Source of the DNA: Siphonodentalium dalli
Taxonomy: Eukaryota > Mollusca > Scaphopoda > Gadilida > Siphonodentaliidae
NCBI GenBank assembly: GCA_032622095.1
Contig: CP136062.1
Location: 196,115,887 to 196,179,886, forward strand
Reading direction: 5' to 3'
Length of the DNA stretch: 64,000 nucleotides
Under the pieces are notes generated by a model, which ran no database searches, was not told the DNA's origin, and saw only the letters and a list, made by a program, of their open reading frames with translations. Both the position numbers and the translations under genes were made by a program. Below, in pieces: positions 42,001 to 57,000 of the stretch (the first letter of the stretch is position 1; every line of letters starts with the position of its first letter).

Positions 42001-45000
42001 AACAGATAAAATAAATACTACATGCTAAATATTCTCCACTAAGAAAGAACAACGCGATTTAATTAAAACATAAAACATACTTGGTGTTATGGTAGTGTGA
42101 AGTTACATGTATCTTATAAGGGAATACTTATTATACTGTAAAATTTAGTTTCCTGTGGTTATTTTCAGGCATAGGCATGAAGCCGCCAGAGATGGCAAAA
42201 GCTATGTATAGTGCTGTGACAAATTTCATAAAAGATCCCAAACATACATTATCAGAGGTGCGAATCGTCGTATTCAGGGACGACATGGTTGCCGAGATAT
42301 TCCAGACAATTGAGAAGCTATTTGAGGACAGTGGAGTGAGACCCAAGTCTATGTTTCAAAAAGCAACTGATTTTATTGGAGGTGAGTATCTTTTAACCCT
42401 TCACCCAACACAGCTGTGTTTGAATTTTTTTTTTTCAACTATATGTCAATAAAACCATACCAATATGGGTATCAATAGCACTGGCTCATCGAACAGGTTC
42501 CAAGGATATCCATATTTGTATTGTTTTATCGACAAATTCTCAAGATATTTTGGCCTACGTCACCTTATTAGCTCAACTTACTTTGTAAGTTTGAGCTATT
42601 GCCATGGTTTGGCGTCCGTCGTCCGTGTGTGCGTGTGTCCGTCAACAATTTCCTTTGGCGCGGGCTACAGGTCGTACCTTTGGTCTGATCTTTATGAAAT
42701 TTGTCATGAATGTTGACATTGACATGTAGATGGGAACGAGTCATTTTGGGGTCATCTGGCCAAAAAACATGGCCGCTGGTGGCCATCTTGGATTTCAAAA
42801 TTCAATCCATTGGCGCGGGCTACATGTCATGCTGTTCGTCTGATCATCATGAAATTTGTCATGGATGTTAATATTGCCATGTAGATGGGAAACGAGTGAT
42901 TTTGGGGTCGTTCAGCCAAAAAACATGGCCGCCAGCAGCCATCTTGGATTTTACTCTTTGCATGACTAAATTCTTTGGCGCGGGATAGAGGTCATACCTT
43001 TGATCTGATCTTTATGAAATTTGTCATGAATGTTGACATTGACATGTAGATGGGAACGAGTCATTTTGGGGTCATCTGGCCAAAAAAAATGGCCGCTGGT
43101 GGCCATCTTGGATTTCAAAATTCAATCCATTGGCGCGGGCTACATGTCGTGCTGTTCGTCTGATCATCATGAAATTTATCATGGATGTTAATATTGACAT
43201 GTAGATGGGAACGAGTGATTTTGGGGTCGTTCAGCCAAAAAACATGGCCGCCAGCATCCATCTTGGATTTTACTCTTTGCATGACTAAATTCTTTGGCGC
43301 GGGCTACAGGTTGTAGCTTTGGTCAGAACTTCGTGAAATTTGTCATGGATGTTAACAATGACATGTAGATGGGAACGAGTGATTTTGGGGTCGTTCGGCG
43401 AAACAACATGGCCGCCAGCAGCCATCTTGGATTTTACTCTTTGCATGACTAAATCCTTTGGCGCGGGCTACAGGTCGTACCTTTGGTCTGATCTTTATGA
43501 AATTGTCATGAATGTTGATATTGACATGTAGATGGGAACGAGTCATTTTGGGGTCATCTGGCCAAAAAACATGGCCGCTGGTGGCCATATTGGATTTCAA
43601 AATTCAATCCATTGGCACGGGCTACAGGTCGTGCTGTTCGTCTGATCATCATGAAATTTGTCATGGATGTTAATATTGACATGTAGATGGGAACGAGTGA
43701 TTTTGGGGTCGTTCAGCCGAAAAACATGGCCGCCAGCAGCCATCTTGGATTTTACTCTTTGCATGACTAAATCCATTGGCACAGGCTGCAGGTCGTACCT
43801 TTGATCAGATCATTATGAGATTTGTAAAGGCTGTAGATGGGAACAGGTCATTTTGGGGTAATTCGGAAAAAAAACATGGCTGCCGGTGGCCATTTTAGAA
43901 TTTACTCTTTGCATCAATAAATCCTTTGGCACACCATAATCACCACATCCCTGATCCGATCATTATGAAACCTGTCATGAATGTTGATAATGACATGTAC
44001 ATCTAGTCTTACTTAGACATTTCAATTAGCACCTTTCCTATTCCTCCATTTACTGTCAACCATTAAATTATTCCCCTACCTAAGTTGAGCTACAGTGTCA
44101 TTGACACTTTCATATTAGCTTGTTTTCTGGCTGTTTTTTGCCGTTTTGTTAGGTATAGGGTTAAAGAAAAATGGGTGGTATACAGAATTGACCTTGTCTG
44201 TCTACCCGTCTGTCCATCCGGTTATATATCTAAACCATGGGTTAACGGCTCTGAATGAAATTTGGTAATGAGGTTCGCCATCTCCACTGCTTTCAAAAGA
44301 GGGGCAAATGACGTTTGTGTTTACAATTCTAGTCTGGAATTCTTGGGCTTTTTTTTCTCCATTTGAGCAGATATCTCAACCACAGTTCATCTATTCTCAA
44401 TGAAATATGGTATGGAGATTCAACATCATGACTACTTTAAAAAGAGTGGCAAATGACCTTGTAAGCGTTATCCATTTTGCAGGTATCCTCCTTTGTTTGT
44501 CTGGATATTTTAATTATATTGTCAGTCCGCGCAGATATTTTGAAACAAATTGTTGTCTCAGTGATTCAAGAGTGAAGATACAGAACAGTTCGGGAACGCT
44601 TAAATCGGTAGCCATATTGAATCGAAAACCTGATAATGATAAAAGATTGTGAATGGATCTTGTATTATCTAACCATAATTAACATGTTTTTTTTGGTCAA
44701 ATAGACTATTTACAATAACGTGAAGACAGTAAGCTAGATTATGCATGCAGCTCATTTTCGTCATATATACTGACAGATGTGAGTGCCTTGTGTGATGGAA
44801 GTAACTCGAATGCGATACCAAAGTTTTATCAAAACTTATTGGTAAACATTGGAAAAAGTCAAAGCATTTTATTGTTACTAGTATACAGTATATAAATTAT
44901 GTGTAGTGACTCTCACTGGCGAAATATCATTCCTGAATATTTATCAGTGATTATTTCAGGATAAATGAAGGACTCAATATTTACATTTTTACATAGTTCA

Positions 45001-48000
45001 AATGTCATGTTTTAAATTATTACTGGTCAGTGATACTTGAATGCTATATTTTTCAAACAAGCGTAGTGGCCGAATAGTAAAACATCAGCCTTAAGTAGTG
45101 AAATAAGTACATAATATTTATTTAACCCTTTCTATACTAAATGGATTCTCCCAGTCAGATAAAAAGTGTACATCGGAATGGTCTATACATTTCAACAGAT
45201 GAATAAAATTGCAGAAGGAGCCCTATTTATTGAGGGAAATGTTTAGACAATAAGTTCAACAAATTTTCTATGTGATAACTACTCATCAATTATGATTTAG
45301 AATAGAAAGGGTTAACCCTTTACCCAACAGAAGGGCCCTGTGCCAATGCATTCTCTTATATATGCAAGTCGACCATGGGTCGCCTCGCATATATAAGAGA
45401 ATGCATTGGCTTAACACATTAAAAGTTATAAAATTGTTAAAGAATGTAAGAAAAAAATGATAAAAAGTGTTAAAAAAAGATTTTTTTAGGCCAATGCATT
45501 CTCTTATATATGCGAGGCGACCTATGGTCGACTCGCATATATAAGAGAATGCATTGGCACAGGGCATAACTGTAACCATCACAATGTGGTGAATGAACCG
45601 GTTCCAATGATATCCATATTTGTATGGTTCTATTGAGACAGACCGAAGATATTTTAGGCTGTTGAAGCTTTATTTGGCCGGTTTGTTGGGTAAAGGGTTA
45701 ATAAAGAACGTGGTCTAACTTTAAATTTAAATCAAACTGGAAAATTGCTTTGGCATTGGTCTGTATTTGTCCCATGATGACGGTATTATAAAATCATGTG
45801 GCTGCTCTAAGTATTCAGTCATCATGCTAGTGGTCGCGACCTGTTATCCATCGAAAAAGTGACACACTTCTGAAATCATATTGGAACAATCTAATTGTCA
45901 TTTTTCAACTATGTCGCATAAGCAGAAGTTAGTGTACACGTGTTCACATATTCAAAGCACAGCACCTTTGATCTATGTCCCACGTTACAATTTGAAATGT
46001 CCTGATTGTCAAAATAAAACAAATTCCATTTGACCTTGTGTATAGTTCTCTACACAAATGAAATCACCTAGAGTTGTATATACGTGCGCATTTCTGATAT
46101 TGCCTTGCATGTCATACACTGAAAGTCAGGAAGCTTGCTTTATTCGAGAGAGAGAGATAGAGAGAGAAAGCGAACATTACTTCATCGCTGACATTTATCC
46201 AGTATTTTATTCCACACCTATTGACGTGAGTCACATGTATTCAATGGAATCCCAGCCATTGAATACATATTAGTGTATACCTCTAGTGGAATACAAGCCG
46301 GAACTATTCTTGTTGACGTTGTTGCCAAGAAAGATGACGTACATTACGTCAATCATCCGCTTCCGGTGGTCCCCCCATAATTACTGGTTATTTGTCAGAC
46401 TTAAATCACAAGAAAGGTGGCTGTAGTAACAATGAAGGTGACATTCATGGATTGAACTTATCTGACTGAACGGTGTAGAATAAATACAGAACACAACTTG
46501 CATCATAACCTCGAATCTTTTATCTAACTCGTTGCGGACGGCCCAAAGTTATATTTCGCTCGAGCGTATCATTGCGCCATCTTCGATAAAAGAGTCTCGA
46601 TTAAGATGCGCATTGTGTTCTGTCTATATATTGCTCAATTTGGATATAAAACATACTCATCTGTCAACACCCATAAATATAAAGATAAATCTGCAATGTC
46701 ATTTCAATACTAGTACAATAATTATAAAACAACCTGGAAAATTGCTATGGCATTGGTATGTATTTGTCACATGAATTTTTTTTTTGAGAGACTAGAAATC
46801 AGACGTCCATTTCTCCTTCCATCTGTTTGTCGTTGGGGTGTTGTCCATCCGTCTGAAGCATTATTATCCAGGTGATAACTGATTATTATATGACAGAATT
46901 TTATTAAACTTTGTATATGGCCTTCATACGAGAAAGTCTTGATCAGGTTCAAATTTGGGTCCGGTCCGATCATTTCTGATGGGAGTTATACCCCTTTTCA
47001 ATTAGAATTTGCTGATTATTTGAATGATAACTTGAATAGAATTTGATATAATTTTATGAAACTTTGTATGTGTGACCTTCATATGAGAATGTCCAGATCA
47101 AGTTCAAATGTGGGTCCCGTAATGCCCCTTTTTGATATAGTGAATTTAGTTTTTTTTTACTTTGAATTTACTGATTATTCTGGTTTCTACTCAATTGACA
47201 CTAGGTTTGCTAGCAACATAGATTGTTAGAAGAGAAGTTTGATTGAATGTTTGTTCCCAAAATAAAAAAAAATTCTAAAAAAGCCACCGCCCAAACTTTT
47301 TTGGTGATGTGTGGCCAAGTGAACCCGTTACTAGTATCGAGAGTATATAATGTCTGTGTTTTCGGATATTGTGCATTTATTAACCTATATCATCCCTGCT
47401 GCCAAATTCTGTATATAATTGTTGGTTCAAATTAATATTTTCAGACAAGATTGGATTTGATGTGCCAGGACTAAGCATAGAAAAAATGAACCCCACAGCT
47501 GCTGCTAATCAAATGCTCAATATAAATACTAATGAAGTTCACCTCGAGATTTTCTCTGATGACAAACGGAACATTGAGAATGCTAAAGATTTCATCAACA
47601 AATTTTGTGATCGAGAATTCGGAGATGAACTGATAACAGATGAAGCTATAAAGATCTTCTCTGATGCACAGGTGAGGCCTTATACATACAATTACTGTGT
47701 TCACAGCACAGTTCACACCAAGCCTGAGTTTAGTGTGCCTGTCATTTGCAGAATGAGGTCCCCAGAGGGTGAATCCAGCATAGTGGGCTAGCATCACTAA
47801 ATTCCCCCTCTGGGGACCTCATTCTGCTCAGACCTCAAGTTTCTTTCTTTATAAAATTTCTATAGAAACTTCTTCACATAGATTCTATTACTTTTTTAGT
47901 TTAGTTTCTCTGTATCCCCAAATTGGCAGACAACACATTGGATAATCGAGGTTCCAATGGGTGTACATCACAATATTCACCATTTGATTTTGTGAACTTC

Positions 48001-51000
48001 AATCTGAATTTACATGTATGTCTCCCTTTACAGATGAGACCATGCAGAATGAGGTCCCCAGAGGGTGAATTTGGTGATGCAAGCCCGCTGTGCGAGATAG
48101 CATCACTAGATTCACCCTCTGGGGACCTCATTCTGCAAATTACAGGCACACTAAAATCAGACTTGGTTCACACTGCCACTTGCCAAATGCAAAAATAATT
48201 AACTTTTGACAAAATTATTTTCTTTTGATAAGCGAGTTTTCAATTCCACAAGAAAGTCGAAAATATTAAAAAATTGTCACTCATATGCAATCAACGTAGA
48301 GTTTTGATGGATTTATGAGCGTATATAAGTTTCATTGGACGAACAACATACTGTATTATACTGTAACATACGGCAAATTTAGCGGAATTATACTTGGATG
48401 ATTGTTTGTCCACTGACACTTCTACATACTCATAGATCCATTGAAAAACGACAACGATTGCTTTTAATTACAACTAATTACTTTATTTGCAAGTATCAAG
48501 TGTTAATCCATCTTAGAAAATAGATCTCCAAATCTGGTTGGTGGGTGGGTCGAAAATAGATTGGGTAAAATTGGTGACCGAGCGAACTTTCAGAAAATAG
48601 ATACACCTCAACTTCCATATCCTGCAATATACTACTCATGATCAAGAAAATAATTATTGTTTGCCTATTATTTATACAGTTAAAATGATACAAAAACTTC
48701 TTAATAATTATCAACACAATAAAATTATCCATGTTTGTCAATCTGTTTATCAGGCTGATTCAATTACACTTTTCACGTCCTCCGTGATGTCATGGGGTGA
48801 CAGTTAGACTCACCCATTTTTCTTTAAGTATCACTATGCGAGATGACTTGTACACTGCAACATCTACACAGTGATAGATCAAATGCACGCATATCAAGGA
48901 AATCGAAAGTAGTTGTAATTATAAACCATTCATGTCATGGAATCTGATAACACAGTTCCTAGTAACGCCTTACGGGGATCAGGAAAAAATTTACACCTCT
49001 ATCAACAGGTACATGTAGCTAATGTAATTGCAATAATATATACAACGATATATACAATGACAATTGACCAATGGGAAAAAACAAACTTATAGGACATTTA
49101 AAGATGAATACAAAATCGAGCCATATGTCATTCTTTCCTGATCTCAAATTGCTCACGAAGTGTTTCACGATTGCACGTGAGCAACCACATGTTGAAAATA
49201 GAAAAGGCAGGCATCAACAATCTGTAATAATATTAGAAAATCGACTATGTCCCATGTGTGACAAACAATGTGTCGAATCTGAAATGCACTTCATCATGGA
49301 ATGTAACACATACGAAGACTTAAGATCTATGTTTTTAGCGGAATTGAGAAACACAAAAACATTTTCATTTGCCAGTTTCACAGGACGTCCTTCATTACCG
49401 AAAGAGGGCCTCATAAAAAAAGATATTTGTTAGTTATTTCAAAACTTCATAAGGATTAACTGTCATGTGGACTGTTTTTATGGAGATGTAACGGTGAGGT
49501 AAGTGGACATAACTTGTGTAAAACCCGAAGGGTTTTACATACAAGTTATGTCCACTTACCTCACCGTTACATCTCCATAAAAATAGTCCACATGACAGTT
49601 AATCCTTATATTTATATATATTTAGCGAAAAAGCCACTTTTGTAAATATATTTAAATCGAAAAGTGTATCGTGACAAGATCAGCCCAAAATACCCAATAG
49701 CACCCTTGCCAAAAGTTAATAGGAACAATTTCTCTTCATGTTGAAACCCGATGATGTATTAAGTCAATCCTGCGCGAGTCCAAATGCGCCCAAAACATTA
49801 CGCGTTCGTCTTTCCAAACCTAATGACTTATCGATCGTGTTATTAGCTTGGTGTTATGAGGCGTTGCGCATTCACCGAGAAATAACTGCAACTAGCCACG
49901 TGGGCGCCGACCAATCAGAATGCTGGATTTAGTGATGACAACACTTAGTGTGTAAATATATAAAATTATCAACCAACATTAAGGAAATATTGTTGCTCAG
50001 CTAATGTCCTTTTGTGCTTAAGAGTTTTTAGCTCACCTGAGACGAAGTCTCCGGTGGTGCTATAGTCATCACTCCGTCGTCCGTCCATCCGTCCGTTCGT
50101 CCATCAACAATTCTTTAAACATCTTCTTCTCTAGATCCACAAGACCGAATGGGTTCATATTTGGTGTGGATGTTCCCAAGGTGACTGATATTCAGATTTG
50201 TTCAAATGAGGTCACTGGGTCAATTAGTTCTGAAGTCAGGGCCATAACTCTTTCCCTCCATAGTAATTTTTAAAACGACTTCTTCTCAAGTAGCATCAGG
50301 CCAAATAGGTTCATAATTTGTATGAAGGGTCCTTGGGTGACTGGGGTTCAGATTTGTTCAAATGATGTCACTGGGTCAAATGTGGGCGGAGCTAGAGACA
50401 CAATAACTTTAAAAATATATATATTAAAGAAGCCCCTCACCCTTGCCCATTGGTGCTTCTAGCATCCCTGTTATCAAATACTTGTTTTAAATTTATTTCA
50501 GAGTCACAATACAATACACCCTGTGCATATGCTGGGGCCATAACTCTTTCCCACCATATTAATTCTTAAAACAACTTCTTAAGAACCATTGGGCCTGTTA
50601 GGCTTATATTTGGTATGGAGGGTCCTTGGTTTACTGGGGTTCAGATTTGTTAAAATGGGGTCACTGGGGCAAACATGAGCAGAGCCAGGGTCAATATCTT
50701 TATACCCCCCGCAACGAAGTTGTGGGGGGGGGTATACTTGAATCACTTGTCCGTCCGTCGTCCGTCCATGGACACAAATTTGTCCGGAGTTTTTCTCAGT
50801 CGTTTTATGATCATTTTCTATGAAATTTGGCACAGACATCAACCACCATGGGAACCTGTGTATCTGCGATTATGACGTCTATTTTTTGGTGGAGTTATCC
50901 CCCCTTTTTCGACTTAGAAAATTTTCGCAACATGTACAATTTTGTCCGAGTTTTTATTCCTTGACACAGATATTTAGTACCATGGGCACCTGTGCACTTG

Positions 51001-54000
51001 CGATTATGACGTCTGTCCGACATTTTTTAGTGGAGTTATCCCCCTTTTTCGACTTAGATATTTTTTTTGCAACATGCATAATTTTGTTCGAGCTTTTATT
51101 CCTAGTCTGGTGAGCGACCCCACAGTCATTGACTGTCTTGTTATTTCCCGCAAACAAAGTTTGATTTGGGATATAGAAATGAGTTTCGATGCACTCTACA
51201 TTGGTTATTACTTCAGTGTCACTGGCTCAGTCACAGAGCATGTGAGACTGTTTTCACAGTACGAGTTACCTTGTTCCAGGGTAACAACTTGGTGTGCGAT
51301 TTGAATAGCACTACAGTCACACTCTGCTTAACTCAAAACATAACCACTGTTTGGAAACTCAGCAATCCACCGACAAGTATCAAACTCATATCGCTGTGAT
51401 GACTTGAGAGGCTAAAGTTTCTATTCCCTTTTGAATTCCTCTTTATTTCTTTGTAGATAGATGATTTTAAGTCTGTTGCTAAAAAGCACACAGTTAATGT
51501 GTTCCCTGAGAAACGAGTTGGGAGGATGCGACTACAGGGATTGAAAGAAAATGTCAGAAAGGTGAAGGACGAATTGAACAAGTTGATGAGGAAGGTTGAA
51601 AAAGCGAAACATCAGGGCGAAGAAGCATTGTTGCTCCAGAATATTGTGCAGTGGTATTATATCGAGGACGCGGAAGGGGTAAAGGAATTAACTGCCTACG
51701 ATAAAGAAACCAATGCTAAGCTAGAGAAAGCGTATAGAAATGGGGACACGAAGCTGGAGATGTCGTCAAATAATGGAGTTGTGTACATCTTCGATTTCGT
51801 TCAGATGAAGGACTATCCCAAAAACGCAATAGAAGATGCTGTGGACATTATTCGTAAGGACCTCATCAAAGGTATTGCATAATTCATAGTCTTTAACCCT
51901 TTCTTTACTAAATGGATTCTCCCATTCATTTATAAAAGTATATATTGGAATGGTCTATTATTCATCTGGAGGGTTGTTCAGGAAACATAAGCAGACAACA
52001 GATGATATAAGTTCATAAGTATTTCTATTCATGGGTGAGAAATGTTCCGTTAAAAGTTCAACAAACCTTTGTTAGCTCAACTTTACTTTGTAAAGTTTGA
52101 GCTATTGCCATGGCTTGGTATACGTCGTCCGTGTGTGTGTTAGTGCGTGTGTGACTCGTCAACAATTTCCTTTAGCTACAGGTCGTACCTTTCGTCAGAT
52201 CATTATGAAATTTGTCATGGCTGTTGACATTGACATGTAGATGGGAACGAGTCATTTTGGGGTCAATCGGCAAAAAAACATGGCCGACAGCAGCCATCTT
52301 GGATTTCATAATTCAATCCATTAGCACGGGCTACAGGTCGTACTGTTCATCTGATCATCAAGAAATTGTCATGGATGTTAATATTGACATGTAGATGGGA
52401 ACGAGTCATTTTGGGGTCATTCGTCCAAAAAACATGTCAGCCAGCAGCCATCTTGGATTTTACTCTTTGCATGACTAAATTCTTTGGCACAGGCTACAGG
52501 TCGTAGCTTTGGTCGGATCTTCATGAAATTTGTCATGGATGTTAACAATGATATGTAGATGCGAACGATTCATTTTGGGGTCATTCGGCCAAAAACATGG
52601 CCGCCAGCAGCCATCTTGAATTTTACTCTTTGCATGACTAAATCCTTGGGCACGGGCTACAGGTGGTACCTTTGGTCGATTCTTCATGAAATTTGTCATG
52701 GATGTTAACAATGACATATAGATGGGAACGAGTAATTTTGGGGTCATTCGGCAAAAAAACATGGCCGCCAGTGGCCACCTTGGATTTCAAAATTCAATCC
52801 ATTAGCACGGGCTACAGGTCGTACTGATCATCATGAAATTTGTCATGGATGTTAATATTGACATGTAGATGGGAACGAGTCATTTTGGGGTCATTCGGCC
52901 AAAAAACATGGCCACCAGCAGCCATCTTGAATATTACTCTTTGCATGACTAAATCCTTTGGCATGGGCTACAGGTCGTACCTTTGGTTGGATCTTCATGA
53001 AATTTGTCATGTATGTTAATAATGGCATGTAGATGGGAACGAGTCATTTTGGGGTCATTCGGCCAAAAAACATGGCCACCAGCAGCCATCTTGAATATTA
53101 CTCTTTGCATGACTAAATCCTTTGGCATGGGCTACAGGTGGTACCTTTGGTCGATTCTTCATGAAATTTGTCATGGAGGATGTCAACAATGACATGTAGA
53201 TGTGAACGAGTAATTTGGGGGTCATTCGGCAAAAAAACATGGCCGCCAGCAGCCATCTTGGATTTAAAAGTTTGATCCATTAGCACGGGCAACAGGTCGT
53301 ACTCTAATTTGTCATGGATGTTAACAATGACATGTAGATGGGAACGAGTCATTTTGGGGTCATTCGGCCAAAAAACATGACCGCCAGCAGCCATCTTGGA
53401 TTTTACTCTTTGCATGACTAAATCCTTTGACACAGGCTACAGGTCGTATCTTTTGTCGGATCATCATGAAATTTGTCATGGATGTTAACAATGACATATA
53501 AATGGGAACAAGTCTTTTTGGGGTCATTCGGAAAAAAAAACTGGCTGCCAGTGGCCATATTGGATTTTACACACTAGGCCTTTCAACTTTCCACATTCCT
53601 TATCACTCCATTGACTGTAACACATGAAATTATTCCCTTTCCAAGTTGAGCTACAGTGTCATTGACACTTTCATTTAACTTATTTTCAGAACAATTCCTA
53701 AGGGAACTACTCGTCAATGGCTATTTAGTAAATAAAGTGTTAAAATTAGAACATCTCTTTCCAGGCAGTACTTTTTAAAAACAGGTCTTATGTTTTTGGT
53801 CTGTCTGTCATATATCTTGGCATCAGTACTTCTCCCATCCTTCCGTTCATATCTTTTTGGCCAGTTGATGACTTTCGTCCTAATGAACTTAATCAAATGA
53901 AACAAGCCACTGGCTATATTGTGCCATGACTGGTAGTGGTCTTGTTAAAGGCACGGATGGCCTTCATTATAGGTTATAATTTAGAAATAACAGTTACCAA

Positions 54001-57000
54001 GTTATAAAAGTTTCCTCAAGAATATACTAATAGTATAGTATAATGATAGTATGAATGCGATATTATCCACAAAACACACTTTGTGTGAGGTGAGCGTTTG
54101 TTTATATACAGTGCATAAATAGTGAGAGATAAACAGAACACTCAACACTGGTAATATTTGTAGCGAGTGATAAACAGTGACCCATTCAACACCGAAATCT
54201 TGAGAGGCAAGGATTAGCGAGTGCTATACCAGTATGTTGTAAACAGTCCTTCCCAGTAGACCGGAGCTATTACTCTTGAACCCGTATGCACTCGTAATTT
54301 TTAATTCACATGGTGCTAAAATTCGCACTTAAATTGTCCCTCTTGTCAAAATGTTTATGCTCACTGTAATTGTTGACTCAATATTGAACTGTTTGAAGGT
54401 ATATTTAGAACCTTTCTCATCTCAGATAAATTATGGGCATGTGAAAGTGTAACTGGACATAGGTCTATCCCACAATGACATTTTATTTGAGAAGAACACA
54501 ACTTATGATTATATTACGTGTGCAACTACACCCGTCTTCTGAGTTGCGGGAGCAAATAAGTGCTCTCTTGGCGATTTCCTCGTGGGAAGGACTGGTTGTA
54601 AAAAACTTGGTGGTATTTCTAACCAAAGTTTCCTAAGTGGGGTGTCTCCAGTATTGAGTGTTTTGCTTATCACATACTATTTACGTGCTGTTTGCACAGA
54701 GTACTAACATGATAATAACATGCAACTTATACAATATTTATGATTGGTATAAGAACAATGTTTGTCTATCATATAATATTCTTTCTGTTTATGGAGGTTT
54801 TAACGAATGTAACTATTTTAGCAGCAAAATATACCCACCAGCAACACTTAAAATATCTTTAAAACTTATTTTGATGACAAATGTTAAAAACATATCAGCT
54901 CTTAATCACCATCAGTGTTTATTTTATAAACCGGGTAGTTTATTTTATAAACCGGGTAGTTTATTTGGTAGCGGCTGAAGGCACAAGTTAACTTCACTAG
55001 CGATTACAACAGTTATTGATATGATTGACTCAATCTGTCAGATTTGTCAATAGACACTGTCTCATTACTAAATCGAGAATATCCAGCTGATAAAATCCTC
55101 AAATAGTGGCAGTGATTCAGATTCAATCTATCTTCGGAATGAGTGAGTGTTAAAGATATAATTGGGCTGATGGATAATTCACATCTCTTTATTTTTAAGA
55201 ATGTGGAAATTGTTACACAAAACACAGCTCATAATTTAAATAAACAAAGCATGCATGTGCTGTATGCTAATGGGATGAGCAATGGTTGTCAATCTATGAT
55301 CGCGTTTAAATCCCCTTTGATTTGATCATCCTGTACCATGTGATGTCAATCCGGTCGACAACCAGAGATAGCTGCATGTTGATACTTCCCCCGTGCAAAC
55401 AACCTGGACTACATATGAATCCAGTTGGTGAATATGAGCCCTGGAGTTTACATATTCAGTTTTTGAGTGATTTCAAATCTTGCATATCGATGATAGCTTC
55501 TTAGTTTTCTGCCTAAAAGAGTGAATTTGTGTGAAAAGAATTTCAAATTAGTTGACCTTTATTCGTTATCGTTTTTAATGATCTTACAAGCACATAAAAA
55601 AATTGGATTTTACATATTCAGTTTGCGAGTAATTTCAAATCTTGCATATCGATGATAGCTTCTTAGTTTTCTGCCTAAAAGAGTGAATTTGTGTGAAAAG
55701 AATTTCAAATTAGTTGACCTTTATTCGTTGTTGTTTTTAATGATCTTACAAGCGCATAAAAAAAATTGGATTTTACGTATTCAGTTTGCGAGTAATTTCA
55801 AATCTTGCATATCGAAGATAGCTTCTTAGTTTTCTGCCTAAAAGAGTGAATTTGTGTGAAAAGAATTTCAAATTAGTTGACATTTATTCGTTATCGTTTT
55901 TAATGATCTTACAAGCGCATAAACAAAATTGGATTGTATTTGGTTGAGTTATCAGATTATTCTTGTGAAGAAAAATCCATATACCAATTATGAATGGAAT
56001 CAGTTGATGTTATCAAGTTATCTTGCTAATGGCCATGATATTTCTAAAAGTAGACAAAATAATAGCCATACATCAGGTCAAAAAAATGTGACAAACCTGG
56101 TTTTCAAACTTTATCGATATATTGTTGTGAAAGATACAAATATCTAATATGAATGGAATCAGTTTATGTTTGTTCAAGTTATCGCAATAACGGCCACAAA
56201 CTTTCTATGAATAGAAACAAGGGCCATAACTCTGGTAATAAAGTTGGGGTGGGGCCAATTTTCACTGCAGCTGTCACACATAGTTATCAAGTCACATACC
56301 AAAAATTGTGAAAATCCATCAATGAACAGATAATATATAGAAGATTAGTGTTACAGCCTGGCAACCGTCCCTTGTTAACACTTTCACTGCCGAAAACCAA
56401 TGGGTAATTCCATCCCGTATGCCAACATGGGATTTGATGTTTTGCCGATAGTAGATGATATTTTACGTATGTATGAGTAAAGGTTCGACCAATATCAGGT
56501 CATATGATGCTGAAACATGTTATAAGGCTACTACGAGATAACTCGTAGTCGGCAACTGGGACGGAATTTATTAGTGTTTCATCCCTGGTGCCAGGTAAAT
56601 ACAATTACGTTGTCAGTGTCTTAGATGACGAAGAGTGCTATACATGTACAAGCATATCGTATGTAAGACATGGTAAATGAATTTATATATGATAATTGGC
56701 ACAGACTACGTCGAATAAGACGTCAAAAAACATAATATGTATTTACCTACGAGATAACTCGTAGCTGGCACCAGCGATGACCACTGGTGAGTTTCATCCC
56801 AGGTGCCGACTACGAGTTATCTCGTAGGAGCTTTATAACACGTTTCATCTTTCATTTGACCCGGATTTGATCGACAAAAATTGTATAAAGCACGATAATT
56901 TCTTTATATATACACAATGTGCCCGGGAATGGTCTAGTTGCACATGTATATCATGGTTCAGGGACATACAGAAGAGGTCCTGGTGAATTGGAGTATCCTA

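Noticed and set aside
45286-45582. Minus-strand open frame of 98 codons beginning MMVTVMPCANAFSY
   Set aside because: The same translation appears from each family 1 MITE copy (near 114 and 30841 too). It is hairpin sequence, not a gene.
46140-46170. GA-rich tract as a regulatory element
   Set aside because: Too short and isolated to support any function beyond a simple repeat.
42570-53440. Many short open frames such as MSKDLVMQRVKSKMAAGGHV on the minus strand
   Set aside because: They are translations of the repeated 155/165-bp units and recur with each unit, so they are repeat artefacts.
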